Source: Elusimicrobia bacterium GWA2_69_24 (GTDB lineage Bacteria; Elusimicrobiota; Elusimicrobia; UBA1565). From it: a stretch of DNA of 58,101 bases. The stretch is from NCBI GenBank assembly GCA_001799695.1, contig MGTY01000122.1, forward strand, positions 1-58,101. The letters run 5' to 3'. The first letter of the stretch is position 1. Each line of letters starts with the position of its first letter. The position numbers and the translations under genes were made by a program. The notes under the pieces were generated by a model. It had not been told where the DNA came from. It did no database searches and saw only the letters and a list, made by a program, of their open reading frames with translations. Shown one piece after another: positions 56,603 to 58,101 of the stretch.

Positions 56603-57952
56603 CTACTTGAAGCGAGTGATCTCGCTTTCGGCGGCCCCTTCGAGCACGGGGGTCTGGTCACGGTTCTGGCGGCTAGCCGCGTCCTGGACCTTGGGCTTGA
56701 GGTACTGATATAGTCCTTGCGCGGTGATGGAGCCGTCCTTGCCCTTGGCTTCGCCTCCGAGACCCTTCAGGAAGTAGTAGGTGAAGATGCCGTGACCCTG
56801 TTCCTTGAGCGTGGCCGTGACTTCCTTTGGGGAGGCCGCGGCGAACAGGGTAATCTTGCCTCCCGACCCGACGGAGGTGTCCACCTGGTTCACCAGCGGT
56901 CGGGTGCCTTCAGCCAGAATCGAGCGGCCGCCCGTCCCCGAGAAGCAGGAGTCCAGCGCCACGATCACCTGTTTGGCCTTCAAGCTGCCCAACTGAGCGT
57001 AGAGCTTTTTAAGGGGATAGGCGCTCTTCTCTAGGAAATTTGGGTTGCCGTCCCAAGGGACGATGTAGGCCTGCCCGGCTTCCGAAGGCGCGCCATGGCC
57101 TGAAAAGTAGAAGAACACCGTGCTGTCCGGCTTCGCCATGCGCGGCAGCCAATCCTCGATGTAGGAGGCCAGGCTAGTGCCCGTGGCGCGTTGGCCGGTC
57201 AGGAGCTTGATATTGCGTTCGGGGTAGCCCAACGCCAACAGGTGGTTCTTCGCCGCGGCTGCGTCCCGTTCCGCGAATTGTGCATCGGGTAAATCATTCG
57301 AGTATTTCTCAATTCCAATGACGAGCGCGAAGTCGTCTGGCTTCTGGGAGAGGCCGGTTTTAGGAAGATCAATATCCGATTGGGGAGATAGTGCAGGCGC
57401 AGCAATATCCTTCGCTTGGGTAGCGCTAAAGACAGCTGTCTGTACTAGTTCCTTTAGGTCCTCCTTGGAGATGCCTCCAGCTGGGGGCGTGGACAGTTTT
57501 CGATATTGGGTGCGTTGCTGGTCTAGTTTTGCTCCCAGCGGTTGGTTGGGCAATAGATATGAACAAGCAAGCAGGGCTCCTCTGTAGTGTGCATCAAGGA
57601 TGCGAAGCAGGGTTTCCCCCGTGTAGGCTGAGACTACCTCACTATCATCGGCCCAAGCCAGGCTCTTATACCGAAAGCCTATGTCGCAGTTTTGTCCGCC
57701 ACCCATGTCAGTGGTGATGGTAGCTGAAGCGAATATGTTGGCCAGGCCCGTCCGAATGACGTCGGCGAAGGAGCCATTCTCTGCGAGGATGCAGGCGCGC
57801 CAGGGGCAACGAGGTTCATTTGCAATCTGTGCGTCCGTAAGCATCGTCCAACTAATGCCGTCGACTGATGCTCCCCGCACAGGAACGGTATTGCAACCGG
57901 AAAGCAGGTGTGATGCGGCGGTGATAATCAGGGGGAAAAGAAAGGGCCTCAC
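56603..57952 (-). CDS. Caspase-family (C14) lipoprotein
   Basis: A 449-residue protein from GTG 57952. The N-terminus is a lipoprotein signal (FLFPLIITAASHLLSGC, lipobox LSGC). A Thr/Ser-rich region of about 200 residues follows, then a caspase p20-like domain: DFALVIGIEKYSNDL, FFYFSGHGAPSEAG (catalytic His) and VIVALDSCFSG (catalytic Cys). It resembles metacaspase/orthocaspase-type peptidases anchored to the membrane. The frame is open to GTG 58006 through the repeat, but the signal peptide favours 57952. Codon use is more AT-rich than in the array. Confidence 0.85.
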   Translation of the reverse strand: MRPFLFPLIITAASHLLSGCNTVPVRGASVDGISWTMLTDAQIANEPRCPWRACILAENGSFADVIRTGLANIFASATITTDMGGGQNCDIGFRYKSLAWADDSEVVSAYTGETLLRILDAHYRGALLACSYLLPNQPLGAKLDQQRTQYRKLSTPPAGGISKEDLKELVQTAVFSATQAKDIAAPALSPQSDIDLPKTGLSQKPDDFALVIGIEKYSNDLPDAQFAERDAAAAKNHLLALGYPERNIKLLTGQRATGTSLASYIEDWLPRMAKPDSTVFFYFSGHGAPSEAGQAYIVPWDGNPNFLEKSAYPLKKLYAQLGSLKAKQVIVALDSCFSGTGGRSILAEGTRPLVNQVDTSVGSGGKITLFAAASPKEVTATLKEQGHGIFTYYFLKGLGGEAKGKDGSITAQGLYQYLKPKVQDAASRQNRDQTPVLEGAAESEITRFK

Positions 57953-57977
57953 GGGAGAAGTTATCTCAGGGTGGTCT

Positions 57978-58006
57978 ATTGTAGTAAGTGCGTCGGTGCC
58001 TGTCAC
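57978..58006 (-). promoter_or_regulatory. Promoter GTGACA-17-TACAAT for the caspase gene
   Basis: On the minus strand GTGACA (58006-58001) and TACAAT (57983-57978) are 17 nt apart; the -35 is part of the repeat element. The -10 is 25 nt before GTG 57952. Confidence 0.5.
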
Positions 58007-58027
58007 TCAACTAAATCATGGAACTAA
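57994..58027. repeat. Direct repeat copy 2 (CGGTGCCTGTCACTC element)
   Basis: This copy matches the one at 56517 over about 31 of 34 positions; the differences fall in the three central bases (ATC here, CTT there). Downstream, 58028-58101 shows no gene that I can support. Confidence 0.85.
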
Positions 58028-58101
58028 ATGGGGTGCTGGGTCGTATATATCCCACATTCCGCTTATCCGGGACAGGCCACTTCTGAATTATCCACGCTGA
58101 C

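Noticed and set aside
1..58101. tRNA or rRNA genes
   Set aside because: No cloverleaf-like segment or conserved rRNA stretch was noticed by eye; a tRNA scan would be needed to exclude a missed one.

Overview
This is a GC-rich chromosomal segment from a Gram-negative bacterium. The evidence for Gram-negative is an outer-membrane beta-barrel of the DUF1207 type, a Wzm/Wzt-like polysaccharide ABC exporter, a caspase-like lipoprotein and a GspG-type pseudopilin. The mix of slipin, PIN-PhoH, KamA-like enzyme, very large TPR proteins, secreted multidomain hydrolases and a large radical-SAM array suggests a deep-branching phylum. Elusimicrobiota is my best guess, but it is inference from gene style, not proof. 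No rRNA, tRNA or CRISPR array was seen, and no gene-free stretch exceeds about 300 bases.

Layout. 1-354: a decayed IS1380-type transposase. 528-11638 (+): a tightly packed run of slipin, HemW-like radical SAM, PIN-PhoH ATPase, murein amidase, ValRS, a receiver-metallo-beta-lactamase fusion, and an SGNH hydrolase interrupted by TPRs. 11772-23454: DUF1207 barrel (-), two class III aminotransferases and an SGNH hydrolase (+), a repeat island, a GT-C/TPR giant (-), bacterioferritin, pseudopilin, a small membrane protein, and a secreted HAD fusion (-). 23616-26296: a divergent pair (M48 protease / KamA-like aminomutase) and a receiver protein.

26293-42060: a surface-glycan locus. It holds six proteins that are or resemble glycosyltransferases, a Wzm/Wzt-like exporter, an RRM protein, two SPASM radical SAM enzymes, a 42-residue peptide with a lasso/RRE-type leader motif under its own strong promoter, and a 1,481-residue fusion of an S26 signal-peptidase-like domain to a giant right-handed beta-helix.

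42057-56513: eleven radical SAM proteins. Four have an N-terminal cobalamin-binding-like domain and seven are short or SPASM-type. All but one junction are 4-8 nt stop/start overlaps. One enzyme is fused to a UlaG-like metallo-beta-lactamase domain. The array is interrupted once, by a 50-residue DUF5989 (SxtK-like) gene on the opposite strand and a long inverted repeat. Including HemW, the KamA-like enzyme and the two in the glycan locus, the window has fifteen radical SAM proteins.

How they may work together (inference): the glycan locus and array run in one direction from 32056, with overlapping reading frames up to 50644, so they look co-expressed. Cobalamin-dependent radical SAM enzymes usually methylate unactivated carbons and SPASM enzymes usually modify peptides or small molecules. 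A surface glycan or glycan-linked peptide decorated by these enzymes and matured by the S26-like protein is the most attractive hypothesis, but no substrate can be proven from sequence. The window closes with an AT-richer caspase-like lipoprotein flanked by direct repeats, which looks acquired.

A recurring signal is a TATAAT-like hexamer 6-9 nt upstream of start codons lacking a Shine-Dalgarno, which suggests leaderless transcripts.
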